A program made the translations under genes and the position numbers. Below the pieces are notes generated by a model. That model made no database searches and had not been told where the DNA came from. It worked only from the letters and a program-made list of their open reading frames with translations. Below, piece after piece: positions 8,671 to 17,391 of a DNA stretch of 64,000 nucleotides (the first letter of the stretch is position 1; each line of letters begins with the position of its first letter). The stretch is from Nocardia nova SH22a (GTDB lineage Bacteria > Actinomycetota > Actinomycetes > Mycobacteriales > Mycobacteriaceae), in contig NZ_CP006850.1 in NCBI RefSeq assembly GCF_000523235.1, positions 5,332,001-5,396,000 on the forward strand, read 5' to 3'.

Positions 8671-9290
8671 CGATCGAGCATCGCGACATCGGTCGCCACC
8701 GCGCGCAGGCGGTTCGCGATGATCCGGCGGGCTCGGTCGTATCGGGCGCTGTCGTCGAGCAAGGCGGCGTCCTCCGCGGCGATGCGGGCGAGGGCGTCGA
8801 ACTCGAAGGCCAGGTCGGCCGGATCGATATCGGCATGTATCTCGCCCAGTTGCCGGGCCTCGGTGACGATGCTCGCGTAGAGGGTGTGCCAGTCCCGGCG
8901 GGCCGAGGCCAGTGCGTCGCGAACCCGCCCGGGCCGAGTGTCGAATTCCGGTGCGGTCGAGATGAAGAAGCAGCCACCCTCGAATACCGGCTGCTGCGCG
9001 TAGTCCAGCCACGATTCGGCCAGCGCCCGGACCCGCCGGATCCCGGCGGGCACCTTCATGGCCGGGCGGATCACCCGAGCGGAGAACACGTCGATCGCCG
9101 CCCGCACCGTCGCCAGTTGCAGCTCCTCCTTCGATCCGAACTGCGCGAAGACACCGCTCTTACTGACCTCGAGTTCGGTGGCCAGGCGTCGCACGGACAG
9201 GCTCTCCAGTCCCTCCACCGACGCGATATTCATCGCCCGATCGAGAATGACCTGTCGTGATCGGAGGCCGCGCTGCACCCTCATATCCAT
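8658..9290 (-). CDS. TetR/AcrR-family repressor
   Basis: 210 aa. The N-terminal helix-turn-helix is clear (SRQVILDRAMNIASVEGLES, then LATELEVSKSGVFAQFGSKE). The C-terminal part (EGGCFFISTAPEFDTRPGRV) is a ligand-binding TetR_C-type domain. An operator-like site (GGACAGTCGTCC) lies immediately upstream of its start, and a near-identical copy precedes the divergently transcribed oxidoreductase gene at 9950. This suggests autoregulation and control of that gene, and perhaps of the SnoaL gene between them. Confidence 0.85.
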   Translation of the reverse strand: MDMRVQRGLRSRQVILDRAMNIASVEGLESLSVRRLATELEVSKSGVFAQFGSKEELQLATVRAAIDVFSARVIRPAMKVPAGIRRVRALAESWLDYAQQPVFEGGCFFISTAPEFDTRPGRVRDALASARRDWHTLYASIVTEARQLGEIHADIDPADLAFEFDALARIAAEDAALLDDSARYDRARRIIANRLRAVATDVAMLDRDPS

Positions 9291-9302
9291 AGACCCAGGT
9301 TA

Positions 9303-9317
9303 CTAGGACAGTCGTCC
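9303..9317. promoter_or_regulatory. Operator-like site ahead of tetR
   Basis: CTAGGACAGTCGTCC lies 13-27 bp upstream of the TetR start. It contains the short inverted repeat GGAC-agtc-GTCC. The block ACAGTCGTCC recurs at 9901-9910. Confidence 0.45.
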
Positions 9318-9322
9318 GGGCT

Positions 9323-9790
9323 TCAGGGCCGATGCGACTCGGCGGACTCGCGCCAGGCATCGAACCGGGCCGCCGCCGCATCGGTCGACAGGCCGAGTTG
9401 CGCACACATCTGGTGGAAGTCGAAGAAGAACCGTTCCCGCGTGATCAGACCGTCACGCACCCGCCAGTGGCAGGCGAACGGCAGCGCGAAGCGGCGCCCG
9501 GTCGGTTCGATACCGGCCAGCGGACCTGCCATCGTGGCGCGGATGGTTCCGGCCCCGACCACGAGATCGCCGGTTTCGTGCAGGTATTCGAGCTCGACCG
9601 AGTAATCGGGGAAGGCCCGGAAGAATCCGATCAGATGTCCGGTCGCCTCCGCCCGACCGCGGCCGACGACCCGGAACGGCACGGTCTCGAGGATCGCGTC
9701 GTCGTGGCAACTCGACAGCGCGGCCGCGATATCGGCGCGCGACTTCGCCTCGGCGTAGGTCCGCACCGTTTCGATCGGTGTTCTCGTCAT
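9323..9790 (-). CDS. SnoaL/NTF2-like ester-cyclase-type protein
   Basis: 155 aa from ATG 9790 (MTRTPIETVRTYAEAKSRAD). The length and the pattern GHLIGFFRAFPDYSVELEYL plus DGLITRERFFFDFHQMCAQL are typical of SnoaL-like polyketide-cyclase/NTF2 fold proteins, which bind small hydrophobic substrates in a cone-shaped pocket. It lies just upstream of tetR on the same strand and is divergent from the quinone-oxidoreductase gene. The three may form one detoxification unit under TetR control (inference). Confidence 0.75.
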   Translation of the reverse strand: MTRTPIETVRTYAEAKSRADIAAALSSCHDDAILETVPFRVVGRGRAEATGHLIGFFRAFPDYSVELEYLHETGDLVVGAGTIRATMAGPLAGIEPTGRRFALPFACHWRVRDGLITRERFFFDFHQMCAQLGLSTDAAAARFDAWRESAESHRP

Positions 9791-9895
9791 CGCAATCCTC
9801 CGGAATCTCGAGCAACTAGGTGGACGAGTGGACATCAATTCGTCTCAAACTTTGACCAATCAGATGAAAACACGCTGTACACATCCGGTCAACTA

Positions 9896-9910
9896 ATAGT
9901 ACAGTCGTCC
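9896..9910. promoter_or_regulatory. Operator-like site ahead of the MDR oxidoreductase
   Basis: AATAGTACAGTCGTCC-type sequence 40-54 bp upstream of the GTG start at 9950, sharing ACAGTCGTCC with the site in front of tetR. A TTGACC at 9852 and the AT-rich stretch 9841-9900 probably hold the divergent promoters of the SnoaL and oxidoreductase genes. Confidence 0.45.
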
Positions 9911-9949
9911 ACATACATTTGAATCTCGAGGCGATCGCGGAGGTCCGTC

Positions 9950-10981
9950 GTGCTGGCAGTGCTACAGAAGGAGTGGGGAAATGCGGAGAACATGCTGTTG
10001 GCCGACATCGAACGGCCGACCCCCGTCTTCGGCGAGGTACTCGTGGAAGTGGTTGCGGCGGGCGTGAATCCGGTCGACTTCTATACCGCGCAGGGCGCAG
10101 CCTACAACCGGATCCTCGAGCTGCCGTTCGTCCACGGCTGGGATGTCGCCGGTGTGGTCACCGAGGTCGGCTACGGCACCACCCGGTTCCGCCCCGGCGA
10201 CCGGGTATTCGGGATGCCGTGGTTTCCACGTGCCGCCGGCGCCTACGCCGAATATGTCACCGCGCCCGCCCGTCACCTGGCACCGATGCCGGAGAAGGCG
10301 ACCTTCGCCGACGCCGCCGCACTGCCGCTGGCCGGGCTCACCGCCTGGCAGATGCTCGTCGATGTGGCACGGGTCGGCCCCGGTCAGCGAGTGCTGGTCA
10401 CCGCGGCCGCGGGCGGCGTCGGACATCTCGCGGTGCAGATCGCAAAGTCGTTGGGCGCCCACGTGATCGGCACCGCGAGCGCCGCCAAACACGCCTTCGT
10501 CCGAGCGCTGGGCGCCGACGAGGTGGTGGACTACACCAGCACCGATGTCGCCGCCGCGATCACCGATGTCGATGTGGTGATCCAGATGTTCGGCGGCGAG
10601 GCGGCCCTCGGGGCGCTGCAATGCCTGCGCCCCGGTGGAATCCTGGTCAACGCTCAGAGCGCCTGGACCCCCGGAATGGCCGCCCGGGCCGCCGAACTGG
10701 GCGTGCGCGCCTCCGGATTCCTGGTCGAACCCGATCACGCGGGGCTGTCGGCGCTGGCACGGCTCGTGGACGACGGGCAACTGACGGTACATATCGACAG
10801 CGAACTACCGCTGGCGCGGGCGGCGGAGGCCAACCGGCTGGTCGGTGACGGGCACACCACCGGCAAGGTCGTGCTGACCGTCAGCGACCCCGGCCGGTTC
10901 GGCACCAGCGCTCGACTCGCGCTGATCAGAGATACCGCACCCACACATACCCCCAGGCCAGTGCCGCCGAGGCGACGGTGA
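9950..10981 (+). CDS. Zinc-independent MDR oxidoreductase (quinone-reductase type)
   Basis: 343 aa from a GTG start with GGAGG 8 nt upstream. The N-terminal GroES-like part (EVLVEVVAAGVNPVDFYTAQ, then GWDVAGVV) lacks the zinc-binding Cys/His of true alcohol dehydrogenases. The NADP-binding block VLVTAAAGGVGHLAVQIAKS sits at about residues 148-167. These features fit quinone/enone reductases. The last 18 or so residues are Arg/Pro-rich (THTPRPVPPRRR) and are encoded by DNA that also encodes the C-terminus of the convergent ArsB/NhaD gene (56-bp overlap); they look like read-through added by loss of an earlier stop. Confidence 0.8.
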   Translation: MLAVLQKEWGNAENMLLADIERPTPVFGEVLVEVVAAGVNPVDFYTAQGAAYNRILELPFVHGWDVAGVVTEVGYGTTRFRPGDRVFGMPWFPRAAGAYAEYVTAPARHLAPMPEKATFADAAALPLAGLTAWQMLVDVARVGPGQRVLVTAAAGGVGHLAVQIAKSLGAHVIGTASAAKHAFVRALGADEVVDYTSTDVAAAITDVDVVIQMFGGEAALGALQCLRPGGILVNAQSAWTPGMAARAAELGVRASGFLVEPDHAGLSALARLVDDGQLTVHIDSELPLARAAEANRLVGDGHTTGKVVLTVSDPGRFGTSARLALIRDTAPTHTPRPVPPRRR

Positions 10982-12209
10982 CGGGAATTCCGTACTTGGT
11001 GAACTGCCAGAAGGTGATCGGGTGGCCCGAGCGGCGGGCGATGGCGAGAGTGACGACATTGGCGCTGGCGGCCACGGCGGTGGCGTTGCCGCTGAAGTCG
11101 GCGCCGAAGGCGAATGCCCACCAGAGTCCCTGTCCGGTGGTGCCGTCGGCGGTTCCCGCCACCAGTTCCTCCACCACGGGCGCCATCGTCGTGGTGTAGG
11201 GAATGTTGTCGATGAACGCGGCGGCGACGGTGGACCCGAACACGAGGATGGCCGAGGCGAGCAACGGATTGTCACCCACGGCCTCGACGGCGGTGCTGCC
11301 CAGCCGGTCGATGACGCCGGTGTGCACGAGCCCGGCGACCATGATGAACAGGCCCATGAAGAACACCAGCGTCCCCCACTCCACCTCGCGCAGGATGTCG
11401 CCGACGTCGAGATCGCAGATCAGCAGCATGGCTCCGGCGCCGAGCAGCGCGATGACCGACGGCGCCATGTGCAACAGCGAATGCAGGCTGAATCCGAGGA
11501 CGACGGCGGTCAGGATGAGCAGTGAGCGAATCAGCAGCCGCGAATCGGTGATGGCCCGGCGTTCGTGCAGCGCCATCACCGTGTCCAATTGCGGTGTCAC
11601 CGTGCGGAAGTAGTCACGGAACAGCAGGCGCGTGCAAGCGACGAACAGGACGAAGATCCCGGCGACCGCGGGCGCCATGTGCACGAGGAAATCGTTGAAG
11701 GTCAGCCCCGCGCGACTGCCGATGATGATGTTCGGCGGATCCCCGACCAGGGTCGCGGCGCCGCCGATGTTCGCGGCCAGCACCTCGGCGATGAGAAAGG
11801 GCTGCGCCGCGATCCGCAGCCGGTCGCAGATGACGATGGTGACGGGCGCGACCAGCAGGATGATCGTGACGTTGTCCAGAATCGGCGAGGCGAACGCGGT
11901 GATAGCCATGAGCATGACCATCAGCCGGAACGGATCGCCACGAGAGCGCTTGGCAGCCCAGATCGCCACATAGTCGAACAGTCCGGTCTGCCGGACCACG
12001 CCCACGATGATCATCATGCCGAGCAGCAGGAAGATGACATTCCAGTCGACACCGGCGTGCGCGTCGTAGAAGACCTCCTCGCCGGGCACCAGCCCCAGGA
12101 TCGTCATGAGCGCGGCGGCGATCAGAACGGTCTTGACCTTGTTGGCCCGTTCCGTGGCGATGAACCAGAAGGCGCCGACGAAGACCGCGACCGCGAGCAG
12201 CTGACTCAT
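10926..12209 (-). CDS. ArsB/NhaD-family ion transporter
   Basis: 427 aa with about 11-12 hydrophobic segments. Family signatures include TAFASPILDNVTIILLVAPV, ANIGGAATLVGDPPNIIIGS and the late AAAFIDNIPYTTTMAPVVEE with FGADFSGNATAVAASAN. This is the ion-transporter superfamily that contains NhaD Na+/H+ antiporters, the P protein and ArsB; the ion is not determined. It is the last gene of a three-gene leftward operon, 18 bp after a CBS-domain protein, which suggests adenylate-sensing control of the transporter (inference). Confidence 0.8.
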   Translation of the reverse strand: MSQLLAVAVFVGAFWFIATERANKVKTVLIAAALMTILGLVPGEEVFYDAHAGVDWNVIFLLLGMMIIVGVVRQTGLFDYVAIWAAKRSRGDPFRLMVMLMAITAFASPILDNVTIILLVAPVTIVICDRLRIAAQPFLIAEVLAANIGGAATLVGDPPNIIIGSRAGLTFNDFLVHMAPAVAGIFVLFVACTRLLFRDYFRTVTPQLDTVMALHERRAITDSRLLIRSLLILTAVVLGFSLHSLLHMAPSVIALLGAGAMLLICDLDVGDILREVEWGTLVFFMGLFIMVAGLVHTGVIDRLGSTAVEAVGDNPLLASAILVFGSTVAAAFIDNIPYTTTMAPVVEELVAGTADGTTGQGLWWAFAFGADFSGNATAVAASANVVTLAIARRSGHPITFWQFTKYGIPVTVASAALAWGYVWVRYL

Positions 12210-12227
12210 CCTGGGGTTCCCCGGATT

Positions 12228-12725
12228 TCAGTCGCCCGGACCCGACACGGCCAAGCTCAGCAACAGCCTCTCGAGGGTGATCGCACCGGTCAGCCGGTGC
12301 TCGTGATCGATGACGGCGACCAGCGGGCTGCGGCGGTGCGCCATGAGGGCGGCGATTTCCAGCAGCGTGAATCCGGGCCGTGCCGTCACGGGTTTGGGCG
12401 CCGGTTCGGGCAGGCAGTCCCCCACCGTCCAGCGGCTGGAGTCGTGCCAGAACAGATCGGCGTGCAACTCGTCGATGGTGCGCGCGAGCGCCGGATCGTC
12501 CTGATAGGAACTGGGAATGGCCAGCCGCAGCACCTGGGTTCCGGGCAGCACCGCCACCGGTCGATCGCTGTCGTCGACCACGATCATGCCCGGCAGCCGG
12601 TGCAGCACCATGACCCGCATGGCCTTGGCGACCGGGTCGCCCATCCGGACGGTCGGCAGGTGAATCGCGATATCGCGTGCTTTCATCACTGAATCCCGTT
12701 GTGCGGGTGGAGAAGTGGTAGTCAT
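12228..12725 (-). CDS. CBS-domain pair protein
   Basis: 165 aa from ATG 12725 ([20 protein letters not shown]); ATG 12686 is an alternative. There are two CBS motifs: residues about 20-75 ([40 protein letters not shown]) and 100-160 ([20 protein letters not shown], then [16 protein letters not shown]). CBS pairs bind adenosine nucleotides and gate transporters or enzymes. Its start overlaps the upstream gene's stop by 4 nt, and its stop is 18 bp from the ArsB/NhaD transporter, so it is probably a regulatory subunit of that transporter. Confidence 0.8.
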   Translation of the reverse strand: MTTTSPPAQRDSVMKARDIAIHLPTVRMGDPVAKAMRVMVLHRLPGMIVVDDSDRPVAVLPGTQVLRLAIPSSYQDDPALARTIDELHADLFWHDSSRWTVGDCLPEPAPKPVTARPGFTLLEIAALMAHRRSPLVAVIDHEHRLTGAITLERLLLSLAVSGPGD

Positions 12726-13000
12726 GATTGCTCCCGGTGGCGGATCAGCCGGTCGAGGCGGCGCTCCACGCGCGCTATCCGGTCCGGCAACGGGGAGCTG
12801 AGCAACAGGTCGGCGACCTGGTCGGCCTCGTCGGCCTCGAGGCCGATGCAGTGCGCGGGTTCGTCGGTGCCGCCCGCGCCGAAGACGAGCAGGCGCTTGT
12901 TGCCCGCCGCGTCCGACAGCAGGGCGAACCGCACGCCACCGCGGGTATGACAATGGTGCAGTGTCCCGTGGCCGGGCACCGTCGTGCGCTCCACCTCCAT
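12722..13000 (-). CDS. Stand-alone KhtT N-domain-like small protein
   Basis: 92 aa from ATG 13000 ([20 protein letters not shown]). It aligns end to end with the first 75 or so residues of the KhtT-like protein at 15051: [15 protein letters not shown] against VEVTSLPGIGIRKEF, then [19 protein letters not shown] against TMTGPEATVLANLLGAPQL. It lacks the C-terminal RCK_C ligand-binding domain and ends in a charged helix ([17 protein letters not shown]). It is the first gene of the operon with the CBS protein and ArsB/NhaD transporter. Inferred role: a regulatory subunit adapted to a different transporter, with CBS replacing RCK_C as sensor. Confidence 0.65.
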   Translation of the reverse strand: MEVERTTVPGHGTLHHCHTRGGVRFALLSDAAGNKRLLVFGAGGTDEPAHCIGLEADEADQVADLLLSSPLPDRIARVERRLDRLIRHREQS

Positions 13001-13175
13001 CCGGCAGCACACCTCCGATCGCCCCGTCCGGTTTTTCGCTGTGGATTCAGTCTCGGCGGTCCGGCAGCCGTCCGGCTATCGGCGACAACACCCATTTCGA
13101 GTGCGGTGGACCATGCAGACGACGTGCGGGCCGGACCCGATGGACACGACCGCCCGCTACGACCAGACTCGACAC

Positions 13176-14219
13176 ATGGAGAGTCCCGCGCGAGGTCTGT
13201 TCCGAGGGCGCGCCCGCACCCCCGCGAACACGCTGTTCCGCCGGATCTTCCTGATCAACGGGCTGGTGTTCGCCGTCGGGACCCTGGTGCTGGCGCTGTC
13301 CCCGGCCACCGTGTCCGCGCGGGTGCGGCTGACGGAGGTCCCGGTGCTGGTCATCGGGCTGGCGATCATCCTCACCGCGAACGCCCTGCTGCTGCGCTCG
13401 AGCCTGGCCCCGCTGGACGCGTTGACCGCTTCCATGCACCGCGTGGACCCGCTGCGCCGCAGCGGACGAGTCGACACCCCGGCCACCGGCGATCTCGCAC
13501 AGCTCATCGGCACCTTCAACGCGATGGTCGACCGACTGGAATCCGAACGCACCGCCGATACCGCCGCCACCCTGGCCGCCCAGGAAGCCGAGCGCAGGCG
13601 CATCGCCCGTGAACTGCACGACGAGATCGGCCAGAGCCTCACCGTCGCGCTGCTGTCGCTGAAACGGGTCATCGATCGCGCACCCGATGAGCTGGCCGAG
13701 GATCTGCGCGGCTCGCAGGAAACCGTGCGCGGCTGCCTGGACGAGGTGCGTGGCATCGCCCGCCGGTTGCGGCCCGATGTGCTCGACGATCTCGGCCTGT
13801 ACGCCGCGCTCACCGCACTGTGCAACGACATCACCCGGACCGCGGGCATCGAGGTCACCCGGACACTCGATCGCACCGCGCCGCGGCTGTCACCGGATGT
13901 GGAACTGGTCTGCTATCGCGTTGCCCAGGAAGCGCTCACGAATATCGCGCGCCACTCCGGCGCCACGCAGGCCCGGCTGTGTCTGCACATCGATGGGGAT
14001 CGGCTGCGACTGCGGATTCACGACAACGGACGCGGTGGTGTCACCGACGACGGCGCCGGGATCCGCGGCATGCGGGAGCGCGCCCTGCTGATCGGCGCCA
14101 CGCTCACCCTCATCTCACCATCCGAGGGCGGGACCGATGTCCGCTTGGATCTGCCGACCGCGCCGAACCATCGGCTCGCGAACGACAGCCCGGGAACAGA
14201 GGACGGGGGCCGGAAATGA
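13176..14219 (+). CDS. NarL-type sensor histidine kinase
   Basis: About 347 aa from ATG 13176; in-frame ATGs at 13113 and 13140 are alternatives, none with a strong ribosome-binding site. Two membrane helices (IFLINGLVFAVGTLVLAL and VPVLVIGLAIILTANALLL) are separated by only a short loop, so there is almost no periplasmic sensor. HAMP-like linker, HisKA_3 box (EAERRRIARELHDEIGQSLT) and a HATPase domain (ALTNIARHSGATQ, DNGRGG, GIRGMRERALLIGA) follow. The gene overlaps its response regulator by 4 nt. The short loop suggests membrane or cytoplasmic sensing. Confidence 0.85.
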   Translation: MESPARGLFRGRARTPANTLFRRIFLINGLVFAVGTLVLALSPATVSARVRLTEVPVLVIGLAIILTANALLLRSSLAPLDALTASMHRVDPLRRSGRVDTPATGDLAQLIGTFNAMVDRLESERTADTAATLAAQEAERRRIARELHDEIGQSLTVALLSLKRVIDRAPDELAEDLRGSQETVRGCLDEVRGIARRLRPDVLDDLGLYAALTALCNDITRTAGIEVTRTLDRTAPRLSPDVELVCYRVAQEALTNIARHSGATQARLCLHIDGDRLRLRIHDNGRGGVTDDGAGIRGMRERALLIGATLTLISPSEGGTDVRLDLPTAPNHRLANDSPGTEDGGRK

Positions 14220-14881
14220 CCGAGACATCCGCCGCCCCGGCGCGAGTGCTGCTCGCCGATGATCACGCCCTGGTGCGCGCCGGGTTACGCATGATCCTCG
14301 ACGCCGAGCCGGATCTCAGTGTCGTCGCCGAGGCCGATACCGGCGTCGATGCCCTCACCGCACTCGACCGCACACCGGTCGACCTGGCAGTTCTCGATAT
14401 CGCGATGCCGCGTATGACCGGCATCCAGGCCGCCCGCGAGATCAACCGCAGGCACCCCGACGTGCGGATCCTGATGCTGTCGATGTACGACAACGAGCAG
14501 TACTTCTTCGAAGCGCTCAAGGCCGGTGCCTCGGGTTATGTCCTGAAATCCGTGGCCGACCGCGATCTGATCGAAGCCTGCCGTGCCTCACTGCGCGGCG
14601 AACCGTTCCTCTATCCGGGAGCGGTCACCTCGCTGATCCGCGACTGGTTGCAACGAACTCGCGAGGGCACTCCCCCGCCGGACAGCATCCTCACGCCGCG
14701 CGAGGAGGAGATCCTCAAACTCGTCGCCGAGGGCCACTCGTCACGCGAAATCGCCGACACCCTCTACATCAGCAACAAGACGGTGGATCGCCACCGGTCC
14801 AATATCCTGCAGAAACTCGGTCTCCGGGATCGGCTCGCCCTCACCCGCTATGCGATCCGGGCCGGACTCGTCGAACCGTGA
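14216..14881 (+). CDS. NarL/FixJ-type response regulator
   Basis: 221 aa starting at the ATGA overlap with the kinase gene. Receiver domain: VLLADDHALVRAGLRMIL with acidic pair, phosphoacceptor Asp in LAVLDIAMPRMTG (about residue 60), and KAGASGYVLKS. The C-terminal LuxR HTH (LTPREEEILKLVAEGHSSRE, then LYISNKTVDRHRSNILQKLG) is intact. It forms a two-component pair with the upstream kinase. Targets are unknown; the KhtTU-like genes immediately downstream are candidates by position only. Confidence 0.9.
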   Translation: MTETSAAPARVLLADDHALVRAGLRMILDAEPDLSVVAEADTGVDALTALDRTPVDLAVLDIAMPRMTGIQAAREINRRHPDVRILMLSMYDNEQYFFEALKAGASGYVLKSVADRDLIEACRASLRGEPFLYPGAVTSLIRDWLQRTREGTPPPDSILTPREEEILKLVAEGHSSREIADTLYISNKTVDRHRSNILQKLGLRDRLALTRYAIRAGLVEP

Positions 14882-15050
14882 GGGCTCCGCGATAGCGCTG
14901 GGGGACATGATTTTCCGGGTACGCGAGTCCCGCCGGGGACGGCAATCCGGTTCGGGGACAGTGTTATTCACTGGGGGGTTCGATCGTGAAATTCCCATCC
15001 TTCCTGCTCAGGGGATGACTGCGCCGTTTTTGTCCCATTAGGGTGGGTGT

Positions 15051-15533
15051 GTGAACGTGGAAGTAACCTCGCTGCCCGGTATCGGTATCCGTAAAGAATT
15101 CGCCCTGTCGCACAACGCCCGTCGCGTCGGTGTCATCGACCACAAGGACGGCACGCTCGACCTGCTGATCAGCAAACGCGGCGACCCAGATGGGACAGAA
15201 CAGATCACGATGACCGGCCCGGAAGCGACGGTACTGGCCAACCTGCTCGGCGCTCCGCAACTGGTGGCGCAGCTGGAAGAAGAGCACCGGGAACTGGAAG
15301 GACTTGCGACGAAGCAGTTCTCGATCCGCGCCAACTCCGTCTACGACGGCCGCCCGCTCGGCGACACCCAGATGCGCAGCCGCACCACGGCCTCGATCGT
15401 CGCCGTCATGCGCGCGGGGCAACCGCTCGCCTCGCCCGGACCGGAATTCGTCTTCACCGCCGGTGATGTTCTGGTCGTCGTCGGCACGGTCGACGGGCTG
15501 ACCGCCGCCGCGCGAATTCTCACGGACGGGTGA
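15051..15533 (+). CDS. KhtT-like regulatory subunit of K+/H+ antiporter
   Basis: 160 aa from GTG 15051. An N-terminal domain (VEVTSLPGIGIRKEFALSHN) is followed by an RCK_C/TrkA_C domain from about residue 85 (FSIRANSVYDGRPLGDTQMR, GPEFVFTAGDVLVVVGTVDG). In characterised KhtT proteins the RCK_C domain senses cytosolic conditions and c-di-AMP and gates KhtU; that is family knowledge. The antiporter gene starts 4 nt after its stop. The 169-bp leader (14882-15050) contains a short GTCCC-gccg-GGGAC hairpin, but I cannot identify a riboswitch in it. Confidence 0.85.
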   Translation: MNVEVTSLPGIGIRKEFALSHNARRVGVIDHKDGTLDLLISKRGDPDGTEQITMTGPEATVLANLLGAPQLVAQLEEEHRELEGLATKQFSIRANSVYDGRPLGDTQMRSRTTASIVAVMRAGQPLASPGPEFVFTAGDVLVVVGTVDGLTAAARILTDG

Positions 15534-15537
15534 GGTT

Positions 15538-16737
15538 ATGGTCGCTCACGAAACAGCCTTATCCCTCATCCAGCTCGGTGCGGTCCTGTTCGGACTCGGT
15601 CTGCTCGGCCGGGTCGCAGCACGCATCGGCATGTCCCCCATCCCTCTCTATCTCATCGGCGGCCTGGTCTTCGGCAGCGGTGGCCTGATCGAACTGCACC
15701 ATGTCGATCAGTTCATCGAGATGGGCAGCGAGATCGGTGTCGTACTGCTGTTGTTGCTGCTCGGATTGGAGTACAGCGCCAGCGAACTGGTCACCGGCCT
15801 GCGCAGCTCGCGGGCCGCGGGCATCGTCGACATCGTGCTCAACGCGACACCGGGTGTCGCCGTGGCGCTCATCCTCGGCTGGGGCGTGACCGGCGCGATC
15901 GCGATGGCCGGTGTCACCTACATCTCCTCCTCCGGCATCGTCGCCAAGGTGCTCAACGACCTGGGGCGGCTCGGCAACCGCGAAACGCCGACCATCCTGT
16001 CCATCCTCGTATTCGAGGATCTGGTCATGGCCGCGTATCTGCCGGTGCTCACCGCGGTGCTGGCCGGTGTCGGATTCGCCGCCGGGCTGAAGACGCTCGG
16101 TATCGCCCTGGCGGCGGTCACCGTCGTGCTGGTCATCGCGCTGCGCTTCGGCAAATACGTGTCCATGATCGTCGACAGCAGCGACCGTGAGATCTTCCTG
16201 CTGAAACTGCTCGGCGCCGCGCTGCTGGTCGCCGGATTGGCCTCCGCACTGCAGGTTTCGGCGGCCGTCGGCGCCTTCCTGCTGGGCATCGCGATCTCCG
16301 ACTCGACCGCGCACAACGCCACCAAACTGCTCGAACCGCTGCGCGACCTGTTCGCGGCGCTGTTCTTCGTGCTGTTCGGTCTCAGCACCGATCCGGCCAG
16401 TATTCCGCCGGTCCTCGGCTGGGCGGTCCTGCTCGCGGTACTCACCGCGACCACCAAGATCGCCACCGGCTGGTGGGCGGCCGGCCGCGCCGGAGCGTCC
16501 ATCCAGGGCCGCGCCCGCGCCGGATCGGCACTCGTCGCCCGCGGCGAATTCTCGATCGTGATCGCCGGGCTGGCCGTGGCCGCCGGTGCCACCCCACCCG
16601 AATTCACCGCGCTGGCAACGACATACGTCCTGCTGATGGCCGTCATCGGCCCCATCGCGGCGCGCGTGGTCGAACCGGTGCTCGGCTGGGCCAGCCGAAG
16701 CAGGGTCCGGGACCTGATACCCCGCTTCGCGAAATAG
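15538..16737 (+). CDS. KhtU-like CPA2 cation/proton antiporter
   Basis: 399 aa with about 12 membrane segments. CPA2 features are visible: FGLGLLGRVAARIGMSPIPL near the N-terminus, LLLLLLGLEYSASELVTGL, TYISSSGIVAKVLNDLGRL, LSILVFEDLVMAAYLPVLTA (conserved ED/Asp in the transport core) and VARGEFSIVIAGLAVAAGA. No RCK domain is fused; regulation comes from the KhtT-like protein encoded 4 nt upstream. Expected role: K+ (or Na+) efflux coupled to H+ entry at the plasma membrane. Confidence 0.88.
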   Translation: MVAHETALSLIQLGAVLFGLGLLGRVAARIGMSPIPLYLIGGLVFGSGGLIELHHVDQFIEMGSEIGVVLLLLLLGLEYSASELVTGLRSSRAAGIVDIVLNATPGVAVALILGWGVTGAIAMAGVTYISSSGIVAKVLNDLGRLGNRETPTILSILVFEDLVMAAYLPVLTAVLAGVGFAAGLKTLGIALAAVTVVLVIALRFGKYVSMIVDSSDREIFLLKLLGAALLVAGLASALQVSAAVGAFLLGIAISDSTAHNATKLLEPLRDLFAALFFVLFGLSTDPASIPPVLGWAVLLAVLTATTKIATGWWAAGRAGASIQGRARAGSALVARGEFSIVIAGLAVAAGATPPEFTALATTYVLLMAVIGPIAARVVEPVLGWASRSRVRDLIPRFAK

Positions 16738-16755
16738 CGAACACGACCCCACCTT

Positions 16756-17019
16756 TCATCGCCCGCCCGGCCGCTGCTCCCCGCCGCAGCTGGGCGGGCG
16801 TCGCCGATTTCGAGCGGCACCGCGCTGGTCCGGCCGGCCGATGTATACGTCGGCACCTTCGACCGACGGCCCCCGACCCTCGGCGTCGATCTGGCATCGA
16901 ATCCCTTCCACCGTACGGTCTTTCGGAATCCGCTCCGGCCACACGATCACCGCCACCAGCACGGTGAGCGGCAGACCGACCACGACCAGCCAGCCGAGTG
17001 CGATCCACAGATCCTTCAC
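16756..17019 (-). CDS. Small single-pass membrane protein, unknown
   Basis: 87 aa from GTG 17019, whose GTGA overlaps the stop of the upstream small gene. There is one N-terminal membrane helix (LWIALGWLVVVGLPLTVLVA, residues about 4-23), then a short soluble region (GIRCQIDAEGRGPSVEGADV) and an Arg/Pro-rich tail. No family recognised. The overlap and strand indicate a two-gene operon with 17016-17195. Confidence 0.6.
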   Translation of the reverse strand: MKDLWIALGWLVVVGLPLTVLVAVIVWPERIPKDRTVEGIRCQIDAEGRGPSVEGADVYIGRPDQRGAARNRRRPPSCGGEQRPGGR

Positions 17020-17195
17020 GACTCCTCCACCTCGAGCGGTTCGCACTCGACATGCGGCAGATCCCGCACCATCGAGGCCAGCCCGTCCCGCACAGCGAGC
17101 AGATCCTCCACAGAGGTCGACCACCCGTCCTCACCGACCACCCACCAGCTACCGTCATGACGCTGGAGATACCGCCCGGTCCACACGTCGTCCAC
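17016..17195 (-). CDS. Small acidic protein, unknown
   Basis: 59 aa from GTG 17195, preceded by GAGGAGAGGGGA. The sequence DVWTGRYLQRHDGSWWVVGE then VEDLLAVRDGLASMVRDLPH has a Trp-rich strand part and an amphipathic helix. No family recognised. It is translationally coupled to the downstream membrane protein gene. Confidence 0.6.
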   Translation of the reverse strand: MDDVWTGRYLQRHDGSWWVVGEDGWSTSVEDLLAVRDGLASMVRDLPHVECEPLEVEES

Positions 17196-17391
17196 AACCC
17201 ATCCCCTCTCCTCGCCCGATTGGCAAGCACCCGCCGCCGGGGACCACCGGAACCGCAGTGTCGACCCGGCGACGAGGCCGAAAAGGACGCTAAGCGTGCA
17301 CAATTGGAGTTGCGCCGCTTACGTTGGTTGCACGGTGTCATCTGGCTGTTTGCAAACTGTGAACAGTCGTCACGCTCGGGAAGGGGTTCCG

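Noticed and set aside
12984..13175. Longer N-terminus for the histidine kinase
   Set aside because: The first 40-60 residues are Arg-rich and overlap the start of the divergent KhtT-like gene; the membrane region begins after ATG 13176.
14882..15050. Possible c-di-AMP (ydaO-type) riboswitch upstream of the KhtT-like gene
   Set aside because: Attractive because KhtT responds to c-di-AMP, but I could not find the conserved ydaO core sequence; only short hairpins are visible. A covariance-model search would decide.
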